Shown: one piece after another, positions 52,302 to 60,615 of the stretch
How positions within the stretch are numbered: the first letter of the stretch is position 1
Layout: each line of letters begins with the position of its first letter
NCBI RefSeq assembly: GCF_001368915.1
Contig: NZ_CSTE01000002.1
Span: forward strand, 1,124,497-1,188,496
Length of the DNA stretch: 64,000 bases
Origin: Haloferax massiliensis
GTDB taxonomy: Archaea > Halobacteriota > Halobacteria > Halobacteriales > Haloferacaceae
Direction of reading: 5' to 3'
Made by a program: the position numbers and the translations under genes
The notes under the pieces: model-generated
Databases searched by the model: none
The model's input: the letters and a program-made list of their open reading frames with translations, nothing else
What the model was told of the DNA's origin: nothing

Positions 52302-53068
52302 GCCTCGACCGCCTCGACGACGCCCGCGAGGCACTCCGCGCCGAGCGCCGCCGCTGCGTGGACGAACGCGAGGCGTTCCGGGCGTTCCGCCGCGAGGTCG
52401 TCGCGTCGCGGGCGACGGCGTCGACTCCGAATCAGGCCCCCGCGGCCGCGACGCTCGTGGGCCAGCGGGGCGGGCGAGACAGGACCGACGCCGCGCTCTC
52501 CGGCCTGCGCCGGAGCTACGAGCGGACCGTGATGTCCGTCCCGCACTACGACGAGGAGTACGGCGACGACTTCGAGGAGAGCCTCGCCGCCGAGTTCGGC
52601 CCGGACGTGGCGACCGCGTTCCGGTCGGCGAGCGTCCTGTCGCCGCCGCTCCGGCGCACGGTCGCCGCGGCGGCCGCGTCGTCGCTGGACGAGCGCGAGC
52701 GGTTCGTCGAGGTCGTCGACGAGGAGGCCGAGTCGGTGGCGTCGATGCGCGACGATATCGAAGCCCTCCTCGGCCGGCTCGGCGACCTCGATCGGACGCC
52801 GCTTTCCGAACGCGGCTTCGACGCGCTGTTGGCGCTCTACGAGGAGCTATCGGCGCTCCGCGAGCGACTCGAAGAACTCGTCGCGGCGCGACAGGAGACG
52901 ATTTCACACCACCGACGGGCGCTCTCCGCGCTGGTGCCGGACGTGACGGAGTTCCTCTACGCCGACCTGTCGGTCCGGTACCCGGTGCTTGCGACGCTCG
53001 CGGCGGTCGGCTCGACGCTCGACACCGCGACCCGACGGGTCGAACGCCGGCTCGCCGCCACCCCGTAA
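52292..53068 (+). CDS. Coiled-coil-rich haloarchaeal protein
   Basis: A 258-residue protein dominated by alpha helix, with Arg/Glu-rich heptad-like segments (DREALRAERRRCVDEREAFR-like start; about 150-215 a second coiled coil with ALYEELSALRERLEELVAAR). The centre contains YERTVMSVPHYDEEYGDDFE. I take it as a member of a haloarchaeal DUF family, function unknown. Its start overlaps the phosphatase stop by ten bases. Confidence 0.6.
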   Translation: MAVSLDRLDDAREALRAERRRCVDEREAFRAFRREVVASRATASTPNQAPAAATLVGQRGGRDRTDAALSGLRRSYERTVMSVPHYDEEYGDDFEESLAAEFGPDVATAFRSASVLSPPLRRTVAAAAASSLDERERFVEVVDEEAESVASMRDDIEALLGRLGDLDRTPLSERGFDALLALYEELSALRERLEELVAARQETISHHRRALSALVPDVTEFLYADLSVRYPVLATLAAVGSTLDTATRRVERRLAATP

Positions 53069-53125
53069 GCCGATTCGGTCGCGGCCACAGTTATTTATCC
53101 GTTCGAGGAGACGCCGGAGTATACG

Positions 53126-53155
53126 ATGTTCACGCGCTCGGAGGGATTCCCGTGA
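53126..53155 (+). other. Nine-codon leader ORF overlapping the next start
   Basis: ATG at 53126 encodes MFTRSEGFP and stops at TGA 53153-53155, overlapping the GTG start (53152) of the PH-domain gene. A TTATTTAT box at 53091-53098 predicts a transcript start at about 53121-53126, so the mini-ORF could be read leaderless. GGAGG at 53140-53144 lies inside it and is spaced for the GTG. Translating the mini-ORF would pass ribosomes over this site. Confidence 0.35.
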
Positions 53156-53616
53156 ATCGCCTCCACCCCCGTATCCGTCTTCTGTGGGTCGCCCGAGCGG
53201 TCGTGTTCGCCCTCGTCGTCGGCGGCGTGGCGACCGCGGTGACGATGTTCGGCCCCGTCTCGATACCCGCGTACGTCCCCGTCGCGGTCGGCGTCATCGT
53301 CCTCGTCGTCGGCGTCGCCGTCGCCCTGCTCCGGTATCGGGCGTGGGGCTACGAGGTCCGCGACGACTCGCTGTACCTCCAGCGCGGCGTCCTCACCAAG
53401 GTCAACACCGTCGTCCCGTTCGTCCGGGTCCAGCACGTCGACTCGACCCGCGGCCCGCTCGAACGGCTCGTCGGCCTCGCGTCGACCGTCGTCTACACCG
53501 CCGGCTCCCGCGGTGCCGACGTGTCGATTCCGGGGCTGACCCCCGAGGGCGCGGAGGACCTTCAAGACCGACTGAAGCGCCTCGCAATCGCGTCCGAGGG
53601 CGACGACGCGGTATGA
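53152..53616 (+). CDS. Membrane protein with bacterial-type PH domain (YdbS-like)
   Basis: A 154-residue protein with two N-terminal membrane helices (about 13-32 and 38-57) followed by a DUF304/bPH2 domain (about 65-140; LYLQRGVLTKVNTVVPFVRV, then QHVDSTRGPLERLVGLAS). The start is the GTG at 53152, supported by a GGAGG site seven bases upstream. It overlaps the next, larger PH-domain gene by four bases. Such paired genes (YdbS/YdbT in Bacillus) act at the membrane and have been linked to bacteriocin resistance. Confidence 0.82.
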   Translation: MNRLHPRIRLLWVARAVVFALVVGGVATAVTMFGPVSIPAYVPVAVGVIVLVVGVAVALLRYRAWGYEVRDDSLYLQRGVLTKVNTVVPFVRVQHVDSTRGPLERLVGLASTVVYTAGSRGADVSIPGLTPEGAEDLQDRLKRLAIASEGDDAV

Positions 53617-55400
53617 CCCGGCTGTCGCCGCTCTCGGTGCCCTATCGGGCGGTCCAGCGCAGCGCCAGCATCGTGTTCGCGCTCGCGTTCTTCGCGTTCA
53701 CCGGCGGGACCGCCTTCGGCGGCTTCCTCGGCGGCCTCGGGGCCGTCGCGCTCGTCGGCGTCGCCGTGCTGGGCATCGCCGGCTACGAACTCGCCTACTT
53801 CCGCCGGTTCGAGTACGAACTCACGCCGGACACCCTGGACATCCGGTCGGGCGTGTTCTCCCGGCGCAACCGCGAGATTCCCTACCGGCGCATCCAGAAC
53901 GTCGACATCTCCCGCAACGTCGCCCAGCGGCTGGTCGGCATCGCCGCCGTGAACCTCGAAACCGCGGGCGGCGGCGAGACCGAAGGCAGCCTCCGCTTCG
54001 TCAGCTACGAGGAGGCCCGCCGCATCCAGTCGGAGGTCGCCCGCCTGAAGCGCGGGGGCACCGACGGCGACGCGCCCGAACCCGAACAGGAACTGCTGTT
54101 CGAACTGACGCCGCGGGAGTTGGCCATCGTCGGCGCGCTGTCGTTCGACCTCCGACTCCCCGGCCTCGTCTTCGTGTTCGGGTCGACCGCCTTCCCCATC
54201 GTCGCCTCCTACGTGGACGTACCGGTCCCCGCCGGGAGCGCCGCGGCCGCGGGCGTCGGCATCGTCGCGCTGGTGCTCCTCGTCGCGCTCGTGTCGTGGG
54301 CCGCCGGCTTCGCCTCCGCGGTGGTGAACTACTACGGCTTCCGGCTGACCCGCGTCGGCGACGAACTCCAGTACGAACGCGGCCTCCTCCAGCGCTACAA
54401 CGGGTCGATTCCGCTCGACAAGCTCCAGACGCTCACCGTCGAGGACAACCCCCTGAAGCGCCGGTTCGGCTACGCGACGCTCCTCGTGGAGACGGCGGGC
54501 TACGCCCCCGGTTCGGACGGGTCCAACGGGTCGGGTAGCGGCGGTCGCGGCTCCGAGGCGGCCATCCCGCTCGCGACCCGCGACCGCGTGCTCGGCCTCG
54601 TCGCCGACCTCGAAGGCGTCGAGGTGCCGACGTTCGAGGGGCCGCCGACGCGCATCCGCCGGCGCTACGCCGTCCGGTACTCGCTGGTCCTCGGCGCGGC
54701 GACGCTCGCGCTCTACGGCGCGAACCGGTTTCTCCCGCAGGAGATTCCGTGGTTCGTGCCGCTGGCGCTCGTCCCGGTGGCCGTCGTCGCCGGCGCGCTC
54801 CAGTGGCGGCACCGCGGCTACGCGCTCACCGAGGACCACTTCGTCACCCGCAACGGCTTCTGGAAGCGCGAGACGCGGTTCGTCCCCTACTACCGCGTGC
54901 AGACGGTCATCGAGCGCCGGACGATTTTCCAGCGCCGCTGGCGCGTCTCGACGGTCACGGCCGACACCGCGGGGAGCATCTCCCTCGTCGGCGGCGACGC
55001 GACCGCGGTCGACATCGAAGTCGCCGACGCGGCGGAGCTTCGGGAGACGCTGAACGACCGTCTCCGCGAGGCGCTTTCGGCGCGACGCGAGGCGCGACGG
55101 CAGTCCCGACAGGCCGCCCTCGGCATCCGCGCCGCGGAACCGGACCGCGACGCCGACGCGTCGGATTCGGAGGCGGTCGCCGACGACGAGGCCGACGTGA
55201 GTGAGACGCCCGAGTTCGTCGAGGAGGCCGAGCCGACGACCACCGAGGACGAAAACGAGGGCGAAGACGGGGAGACGGAGGCGGAGACAGAGACGGGGGT
55301 CGAACGAGAGCCGGACGACCCCTTCATCTGGGGCGAGTCTGTCGAGGCGGGCGACGACGACACCGAGGCGAGCGACGAGTCGGCCGATGACAGTCGATAG
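53613..55400 (+). CDS. Multi-PH-domain membrane protein (YdbT-like)
   Basis: A 595-residue protein with repeated units of two membrane helices plus a DUF304/bPH2 domain. The repeats are marked by LDIRSGVFSRRNREIPYRRI, LQYERGLLQRYNGSIPLDKL and FVTRNGFWKRETRFVPYYRV. The C-terminal about 100 residues are very acidic (Glu/Asp/Thr) and probably disordered in the cytosol. It is co-translated with the YdbS-like partner through an ATGA overlap. The function is in membrane or lipid interaction by family, not proven. I chose the ATG at 53613 rather than the longer frame from 52989. Confidence 0.85.
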   Translation: MTRLSPLSVPYRAVQRSASIVFALAFFAFTGGTAFGGFLGGLGAVALVGVAVLGIAGYELAYFRRFEYELTPDTLDIRSGVFSRRNREIPYRRIQNVDISRNVAQRLVGIAAVNLETAGGGETEGSLRFVSYEEARRIQSEVARLKRGGTDGDAPEPEQELLFELTPRELAIVGALSFDLRLPGLVFVFGSTAFPIVASYVDVPVPAGSAAAAGVGIVALVLLVALVSWAAGFASAVVNYYGFRLTRVGDELQYERGLLQRYNGSIPLDKLQTLTVEDNPLKRRFGYATLLVETAGYAPGSDGSNGSGSGGRGSEAAIPLATRDRVLGLVADLEGVEVPTFEGPPTRIRRRYAVRYSLVLGAATLALYGANRFLPQEIPWFVPLALVPVAVVAGALQWRHRGYALTEDHFVTRNGFWKRETRFVPYYRVQTVIERRTIFQRRWRVSTVTADTAGSISLVGGDATAVDIEVADAAELRETLNDRLREALSARREARRQSRQAALGIRAAEPDRDADASDSEAVADDEADVSETPEFVEEAEPTTTEDENEGEDGETEAETETGVEREPDDPFIWGESVEAGDDDTEASDESADDSR

Positions 55401-55477
55401 CCGAGAGGACCCACCGACGGCGGTGAACATCGCGACGAGCGGGGAGCTATATCGACGTGCGGGTGCAACGTAATCCA

Positions 55478-56173
55478 ATGACGCGAACAGTGCTGGAGTC
55501 GCTGTTGGCCGGGAACGCGCGACACGTCGAGAGCCTCGCCGCCGACCACTTCGAGGGCGTCCGCGAGGCGCAGTCGCCGGCGGTCGTCTCGGTGAGCTGT
55601 TCGGACTCTCGGGTCCCCGCCGACGCGGTCTGGAGCGCCGACAGGGCCGGCGAGCTGTTCACGTCGGTCAACGTCGGCAATCAGGTGTGGACCGAAATCG
55701 ACGGGCGGCTCGTCGTCAACGACGCCGTCGGCTACGCGGTGTCGGCGCTCAAGTCGACAGATATCGTCGTCCTCGGGCACACGGGCTGTGGCGCGGTGAC
55801 GGCCGCCTACGAGACGGTCACCGACGGGAGCGTCGGGGACCTGCCCCCGGCGGTCGAAGCCGCCGTCTCGCGGCTCGTCCCGCTCGCCGAGGAGGCCCGC
55901 GAACTCGGCGTGTTCGACGCGGACACGCCGGGCGGCGAGGCGGTCAACCGACTCGTCGAGTACGCGGTCGTCCGGCAGGTGGAGTACCTCACCGAGAGCG
56001 ACGAGATTCCCGAGGCGACCGACTGCTGGGGCTTCGTCTACGACTTCCAGCGCGTCTACGGCGACGCCGACGGCGCGGCCTACCTCGTCGCGGCCAACGG
56101 CGAGTCGGACCCCGACGCGCTCGCCGACGTGGTTCCCGATGGGTTCGAAGAACGCGTGCGGTCGATTCGGTAA
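55478..56173 (+). CDS. Beta-class carbonic anhydrase
   Basis: A 231-residue zinc enzyme interconverting CO2 and bicarbonate. The zinc ligands are visible: Cys41 in SCSDSR with Asp43 and Arg45, and His101/Cys104 in GHTGCGA. The start is the ATG at 55478, after a GCTATATC box at about 55444-55451. The C-terminus includes WGFVYDFQRVYGDADG. It is the last G+C-rich gene before the A+T-rich island and may supply bicarbonate or CO2 to carboxylases such as RuBisCO (inference). Confidence 0.93.
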   Translation: MTRTVLESLLAGNARHVESLAADHFEGVREAQSPAVVSVSCSDSRVPADAVWSADRAGELFTSVNVGNQVWTEIDGRLVVNDAVGYAVSALKSTDIVVLGHTGCGAVTAAYETVTDGSVGDLPPAVEAAVSRLVPLAEEARELGVFDADTPGGEAVNRLVEYAVVRQVEYLTESDEIPEATDCWGFVYDFQRVYGDADGAAYLVAANGESDPDALADVVPDGFEERVRSIR

Positions 56174-56570
56174 GAAGCGATTGGCGGGCGGTTCGAGGGG
56201 ATTTGATCCGTTGGAACCCGTGATTTCTGAGCTGAATTGCGTGCAGAATAGAGAGTGTATACAGCACGCCTTGTCCCTTTATTCGACTCAATCCATATTG
56301 AACAATTGTTAGGATGAGACTGTGGGTCTACCGCACCCCTTGTATCAGTAACCCCGCCACGACAAGTATCACACACCTACTCAGCGGTTGTTTCAGAGAG
56401 GAAGGTATTGAACGGAGATAATAACAACAAATCAATATTAATCAAGACCAATTCTTAGAGTTAATACGTGGGAACCAATGGATATTATAAACATTACAGA
56501 TCTGAAACACATATTGGATTTCCAACTGTTTAGAAATGAATATGGTTTTTGATTGTCAGAGTCTAGTTGG
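56174..56570. other. Gene-poor left end of the A+T-rich island
   Basis: No convincing protein gene. Base composition falls sharply from about 56230. The longest in-frame reading is a 24-codon ORF at 56478-56552 (ATG to TGA) immediately upstream of, and in frame with, the TTG at 56553. TATA-like boxes are seen at 56432-56439 (ATATTAAT) and 56459-56466 (GTTAATAC). Left of this I see no tRNA, integrase remnant or clear att repeat. Confidence 0.5.
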
Positions 56571-57419
56571 ATGTCTGATAAGAACATAGAACAACCGAAT
56601 CGACGAACTGTTCTACAAGCTATGGGTGCAGCTGCTGGAGTTGGTTTGGTCCCAACAATCAGTTCCGGGAAAGAAGACAGCGTGGTGAAATTTGACAAAG
56701 CCATGAAGAAGCGGGATAAAAAAGATTGGAGCCTTGATAAATGGTTCAAATACATCGATGATAAAGATATAGAATACGGGAATGAACAAAAAACAACAAA
56801 AGTAGACCTGAAAACGGGTTCAAGTACAGATGGCCCGTCAACACAGATCATTTCGGGATTTGAGGAAAAAGACCTTACTCTAACAATGACTTACTACAGC
56901 CTTGGTAGTTATGACGCAGTAGAGTTACACTGGTCATTCGATAACAGTGGTATAGATGATGCATATACTGGAAAGCCAAAAGATATAGCTAAGATTGGCT
57001 ATAACCCAGACCACTACAGTAAACCCCCGGAGAGAGATGGGGAGAGTTGGTATAGCTTTGGATCTGACATGGTTGAGCTTGGCAAAAAGCAAACACCAGA
57101 AGGGGGAGCTATTGCACGGTATAATGGCCTATACTTCAAAGGTCAGAATCCACTAATTGGAGATGGTGAAGTCGGAGGTGACTTAGATCTACAAGATTAC
57201 ATGACGCTTTATATTGATCCAGACACATCTGTTCCCCTAAATGAACGAGAGATATATTTCTCCTATTCAATGCTGTATGATTCGGCAAGTCTAGGAGATA
57301 CCAATATATCCGATGATGGAATCAGTTTTGGTATTACTAACGAGGAGGATTCCTGGACCGTATCTCCGGCCTACGAACAAGAAGACCTCAGAAACGGGAA
57401 ACAATATACCCCAAACTAA
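56571..57419 (+). CDS. Tat-exported orphan protein of the A+T-rich island
   Basis: A 282-residue protein with a twin-arginine signal (NRRTVLQAMGAAAGVGLVPT, about residues 10-29). The mature part is lysine-rich near its start (KAMKKRDKKDW) and beta-rich later (about 75-280), has no cysteine, and repeats Gly-Asp and Tyr-rich turns. It is less acidic than neighbouring proteins. I recognise no domain. A halocin-like or surface role is possible because a tiny membrane protein gene follows. The ATG at 56571 is chosen; a TTG at 56553 would add six residues. Both starts keep the Tat motif. Confidence 0.55.
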   Translation: MSDKNIEQPNRRTVLQAMGAAAGVGLVPTISSGKEDSVVKFDKAMKKRDKKDWSLDKWFKYIDDKDIEYGNEQKTTKVDLKTGSSTDGPSTQIISGFEEKDLTLTMTYYSLGSYDAVELHWSFDNSGIDDAYTGKPKDIAKIGYNPDHYSKPPERDGESWYSFGSDMVELGKKQTPEGGAIARYNGLYFKGQNPLIGDGEVGGDLDLQDYMTLYIDPDTSVPLNEREIYFSYSMLYDSASLGDTNISDDGISFGITNEEDSWTVSPAYEQEDLRNGKQYTPN

Positions 57420-57516
57420 AATTAAGAAACCAGCTCTAAGCAGATCGATGGGTACTCAGGAGCCGAAATCATAAATCCGGCATGGTTATTTTCTCACAGG
57501 GGAGTGATTAACGCAA

Positions 57517-57702
57517 ATGGAAGGAAACGAACTCAGCCCAAGCGGAGATAGTCAGTCGTATAACCTGAAGGGGTATGATAAGATTAGTTTATTTATTGCT
57601 GTATTTTTATATTTTGGTTCAGAACTAAACATAATTCCATTCCAAACGGCCGTCCTTTCGTTCCTTTTTGTCATTATATTATATCTCGTCTTGGATAGCT
57701 AA
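57517..57702 (+). CDS. Small two-helix membrane protein of the island
   Basis: A 61-residue protein with a polar N-terminus (MEGNELSPSGDSQSYNLKGY) and two hydrophobic helices (about 23-36 and 40-59). A GGGGAGTGAT ribosome-binding site lies about nine bases before its ATG, which supports real translation. It follows the Tat protein by 97 bases on the same strand. A size and shape like immunity or anchor proteins is suggestive only. Confidence 0.5.
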   Translation: MEGNELSPSGDSQSYNLKGYDKISLFIAVFLYFGSELNIIPFQTAVLSFLFVIILYLVLDS

Positions 57703-57753
57703 ATACATATTATATATTCTATTATTTAAATTAGGACGACCACCCGCTCTCCC

Positions 57754-58413
57754 TCAGTCGTCTCGCGCGTCGTCGATGACGTTCGAGAACTCGCGGGCCG
57801 TCTCGGTGATGACCTCGAAGTCGCCGTTTTCGATTGCCTCGTCGTCCATGAGCGCGCCGCCCGCGCCGTCGACGACCGCGCCGGCCTCGATGTAGTCCGC
57901 GGCGTTGTCGAGGCCGACGCCGCCGGTCGGCATCATCGGAATCTGCGGGAGCGGCCCCTTCATGCTCTTGAGGTGGCCGGGGCCGAGCGAGGACGCGGGG
58001 AACACCTTCACGAGGTCCGCGCCCGCGGAGTACGCGTCGGTCGCCTCGGTCGGGGTCATGATGCCCGGCGCGACGAGCGTCCCGTAGCGGTTGCAGGTCT
58101 CGACGACGCCCTCGTCGAAGTTCGGCCCGACGACGAACTCCGCGCCGGCCTGGATGGCCGCGTTCGCGGTCGGCGCGTCGAGAACGGTCCCTGCCCCGAC
58201 GATTGCCTCGCGGTCCGAGAAGGACGCCGACACCTCGCGGATGAGGTCCATCGCGTCGGGGTTGTCGGCCGTGATTTCGTAGGCGGTGACGCCGCCCTCG
58301 TGGAGCGCGTCGGCCACGTCGATGATGGTGTCCGCGTCCGCGCCGCGCATCACCGCGACGACGCCGCTGTCGGCGAGTCGTTGCATGTCCTCGTGTACGT
58401 CGAGTGCGACCAT
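57754..58413 (-). CDS. kdgA: 2-keto-3-deoxy-6-phosphogluconate aldolase
   Basis: A 219-residue class I aldolase of the KDPG/KHG family, cleaving 2-keto-3-deoxy-6-phosphogluconate to pyruvate and glyceraldehyde-3-phosphate in the semi-phosphorylated Entner-Doudoroff pathway. The Schiff-base lysine is Lys136 (DLVKVFPAS); the catalytic glutamate is in TAYEITADNP, with GAGTVLDA and MPTGGVGLDNAADY for phosphate. I chose the ATG at 58413, which a TTTAATAC box (58437-58446, minus strand) supports. Its stop lies next to the A+T-rich island. Confidence 0.9.
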   Translation of the reverse strand: MVALDVHEDMQRLADSGVVAVMRGADADTIIDVADALHEGGVTAYEITADNPDAMDLIREVSASFSDREAIVGAGTVLDAPTANAAIQAGAEFVVGPNFDEGVVETCNRYGTLVAPGIMTPTEATDAYSAGADLVKVFPASSLGPGHLKSMKGPLPQIPMMPTGGVGLDNAADYIEAGAVVDGAGGALMDDEAIENGDFEVITETAREFSNVIDDARDD

Positions 58414-58616
58414 TGCTGTCTCGTCGTTTACTACAGATAGTATTAAATTGGGGGCCTCGCGGCATCGCTTCGGTGGCAACCCACGGCCGCCGCCTCCGTC
58501 CGGGTTCCGCGGGTGACAGTCGTGTCCGTTGTCACCACGCGACACGCTCAAATCCACTGGGCACTAACCCGAGGTAAGCGACGCCCGAGCGGTATGTGCC
58601 GCCCCGTCGCACCACC

Positions 58617-59681
58617 ATGCCAACGCATCCCGATTTCGAAGCGCTGTACCGCGACGTCATCCCCTCGGTCGTCTCCGTCTACGTCGGCGGCCGCCGCCGG
58701 CTCGGTGGGGCGGGCAGCGCCTTCGTCTACGACGACCGGCATCTCGTCACCAACGAGCACGTCTCGCGGCTCGCCGACGCCGGCGACGCCGGCCGGGTCG
58801 AACTCCGATTTGCCGACGGGTCGTGGCGCGTCGGCGAGGTCGTGGGCGCGGACGCCTACACCGACCTCGCCGTCGTCGCCGTCGACGACCTGCCCGACGA
58901 CGCCGCGGCGCTCCCACTGGCGGCCGACAACCCCGCGCCGGGGCGGTCGGTCGCCGCGCTCGGCAACCCGCTGGGCCTCGACGGCTCCATCTCCGCGGGC
59001 ATCGTCTCCGGGGCGAACCGGTCGCTTCCCACCTCGAACGGCTTCGCCATCCCGGACGTGGTCCAGACGGACGCCCCCATCAACCCCGGCAACTCGGGCG
59101 GGCCGCTCGTGGGATTCGCCGCCGGGGAATCTGACGGCGACGCCGACGCCGACGACGCCGGGGCCGCCTACGAGGTCGTCGGCGTCAACCGCGCCAAGCA
59201 GGGCGATAACATCGGCTTCGCCGTCTCGCCGGTCATCGCCAATCGCATCCTCCCGGCGCTCGTCGCCGACGGACGCTACCGCCACTCGTACCTCCGGGCG
59301 CGCACCCTCGACGTGACGCCGACGGTTGCCGACGCGAACGACCTCGACGCGCCGCACGGCGTCCTCGTCGTCGACGCCGCGGGTTCCGACGGGGACGAGG
59401 GCTTCCTCCACGGCTGTCGCGGGACGGCCGACTACCGCGGCACGGAAATCCCCGTCGGCGGCGACGTGCTCGTCGCCATCGAGGGCAACCCGGTCCGCAC
59501 CCACGAGGAGTTGATGCGCTATCTCATCACCGAGACGCGCCCCGGCGAACCCGTCGCCGTCGGCATCGTCCGCGAGGGCGACCCGCTGACGCTCGTCGTC
59601 GAACTCGACGAGCGCCCCGCCGTCGACCGCGACGACCGGAGCGACCGCGGCGGCGGCGGCAGTCGTATCCCCGTGGAGTAG
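58617..59681 (+). CDS. HtrA/DegP-like serine protease with PDZ domain
   Basis: A 354-residue trypsin-like protease. The triad is His48 (VTNEHV), Asp83 (YTDLAVV) and Ser160 (NPGNSGGPL), with the family's ALGNPLG loop. A PDZ domain occupies about 225-330. No signal peptide or membrane anchor is visible, so a cytosolic quality-control role is likely unless a Tat signal was missed. The N-terminus begins only a few residues before the protease core. The ATG at 58617 is chosen over 58596. Confidence 0.88.
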   Translation: MPTHPDFEALYRDVIPSVVSVYVGGRRRLGGAGSAFVYDDRHLVTNEHVSRLADAGDAGRVELRFADGSWRVGEVVGADAYTDLAVVAVDDLPDDAAALPLAADNPAPGRSVAALGNPLGLDGSISAGIVSGANRSLPTSNGFAIPDVVQTDAPINPGNSGGPLVGFAAGESDGDADADDAGAAYEVVGVNRAKQGDNIGFAVSPVIANRILPALVADGRYRHSYLRARTLDVTPTVADANDLDAPHGVLVVDAAGSDGDEGFLHGCRGTADYRGTEIPVGGDVLVAIEGNPVRTHEELMRYLITETRPGEPVAVGIVREGDPLTLVVELDERPAVDRDDRSDRGGGGSRIPVE

Positions 59682-59739
59682 GCGGACCGCGGCCGCACGA
59701 GAGAATAGAATTTTGACAGTTCCGGACGAACGTGCGACT

Positions 59740-60141
59740 GTGCCTCCGACATCTACGACACCGGCCGACGGCGGTTCGAACGTCGTTCCGCCGGACAAGT
59801 CGCTGTTCGCCGAAATCGCCCCGTTCCGTCTGGCGGTCGGCGTCGTCTTTTGTGCCTTCGCCGTCGGCGCGGTCGCCTTCGGCTGGCTCCCGCCGATGAG
59901 CGCCGACGTGGTCGGCATCGCGCTCCTCTGTGTGGTCTTCCTCGCCGGCGGCTTCGTCCCGTTCAACGAAACCCTCGCGTTCTACGTCGCGCAGGCCGCG
60001 GCGTTCCTCGTCTGGGGCGCGCTCCGACTGGCGGTCGACGGCTTCGACGTGATTCCCCTCCTGTTGGGCGCGGCCGGAGCCGTCGGCCTCGCGGTCTACG
60101 GCCGACGGGCGCTCCGTGACGGACTCAGGGCGCTGGTCTGA
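59740..60141 (+). CDS. Small four-helix membrane protein
   Basis: A 133-residue protein with a Thr/Pro-rich start and about four hydrophobic helices (about 30-50, 55-75, 80-97 and 103-118), ending in ALRDGLRALV. The GTG at 59740 is preferred to the TTG at 59713 because an ATAGAATTTT box (59704-59713) sits about 27 bases before it. No known family. It lies after the HtrA gene on the same strand and converges with uspA. Confidence 0.5.
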   Translation: MPPTSTTPADGGSNVVPPDKSLFAEIAPFRLAVGVVFCAFAVGAVAFGWLPPMSADVVGIALLCVVFLAGGFVPFNETLAFYVAQAAAFLVWGALRLAVDGFDVIPLLLGAAGAVGLAVYGRRALRDGLRALV

Positions 60142-60183
60142 GTCTGATCGAGCGGCTCCGGCTCCGAGCGAGCGAGTCTGCGC

Positions 60184-60615
60184 TCACTCTCTGACGGTCA
60201 ACACCGGCACCTCGGCGAGCCTGACGACCCGTTCGGTCGTGCTCCCGAGAATCGCGTGTTCGAGGCCGGTCCGCCCGTGGGTCGCCATCACCACGAGGTC
60301 CGTGTCGGCCTCGGCGACCGCGTCGAGAATCTCCCGGTACGGCACGCCGATGCGGACTTCGGTCTCGCAGTCGACGCCCGCGTCACCGGCGAGCGATGCA
60401 ATCTCCTCGACGGCCATCTCGGCGGCGTCCCGGAGGCTCGCGCGCACTCGCTCGACCGGCACGTCAGCGGCAGTCCACAGTCCGAGGTCGCCGGCGTCGA
60501 CGACCGCGAGGACGTGAATCGCCGCGCCGTAGGCGCTCGCGAGGTCGATTGCCCGGCGGGCCGCCGCGCGGGAGCGGGCGCTGCCGTCGGTGGGGACGAG
60601 GACGGTGTGGTACAT
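60184..60615 (-). CDS. Universal stress protein (UspA family)
   Basis: A 143-residue ATP-binding UspA-type protein. It opens with VLVPTDGSARSRAAARRAID (Asp of the phosphate site) and has the nucleotide motif MATHGRTGLEHAILGSTTER (G-2x-G-9x-G-S/T) and the closing strand VPVLTV. It probably binds ATP and acts in stress resistance. A 12-base palindrome AGCGATATCGCT (60635-60646) lies over its promoter region. Confidence 0.92.
   Translation of the reverse strand: MYHTVLVPTDGSARSRAAARRAIDLASAYGAAIHVLAVVDAGDLGLWTAADVPVERVRASLRDAAEMAVEEIASLAGDAGVDCETEVRIGVPYREILDAVAEADTDLVVMATHGRTGLEHAILGSTTERVVRLAEVPVLTVRE

Larger units (their letters stand above)
56230..57737. other. A+T-rich, probably acquired island
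   Basis: About 1.5 kb with a base composition unlike its surroundings: hand-counted 60-base lines are about 32-50 % G+C against well over 60 % outside. The encoded proteins use many Lys, Asn and Ile codons that haloarchaeal genes normally avoid. It sits in the gap between two converging chromosomal genes (carbonic anhydrase and KDPG aldolase), so it interrupts nothing. I found no transposase, terminal inverted repeat or target duplication, so the mode of arrival is unknown. Confidence 0.65.

Noticed and set aside
52989-53612. N-terminal extension of the large PH-domain frame
   Set aside because: The added sequence is Arg/Pro-rich shadow sequence over two other genes. The ATG at 53613 overlaps the previous stop, which is the normal arrangement here.
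56438-56851. 137-codon minus-strand ORF in the A+T-rich island
   Set aside because: It overlaps the Tat gene fully antisense, has no promoter or ribosome-binding site, and the translation looks random.
56230-57737. The island as an insertion sequence or integrated plasmid
   Set aside because: No transposase, integrase, tRNA target, terminal inverted repeat or target-site duplication could be seen, so I describe only its composition.
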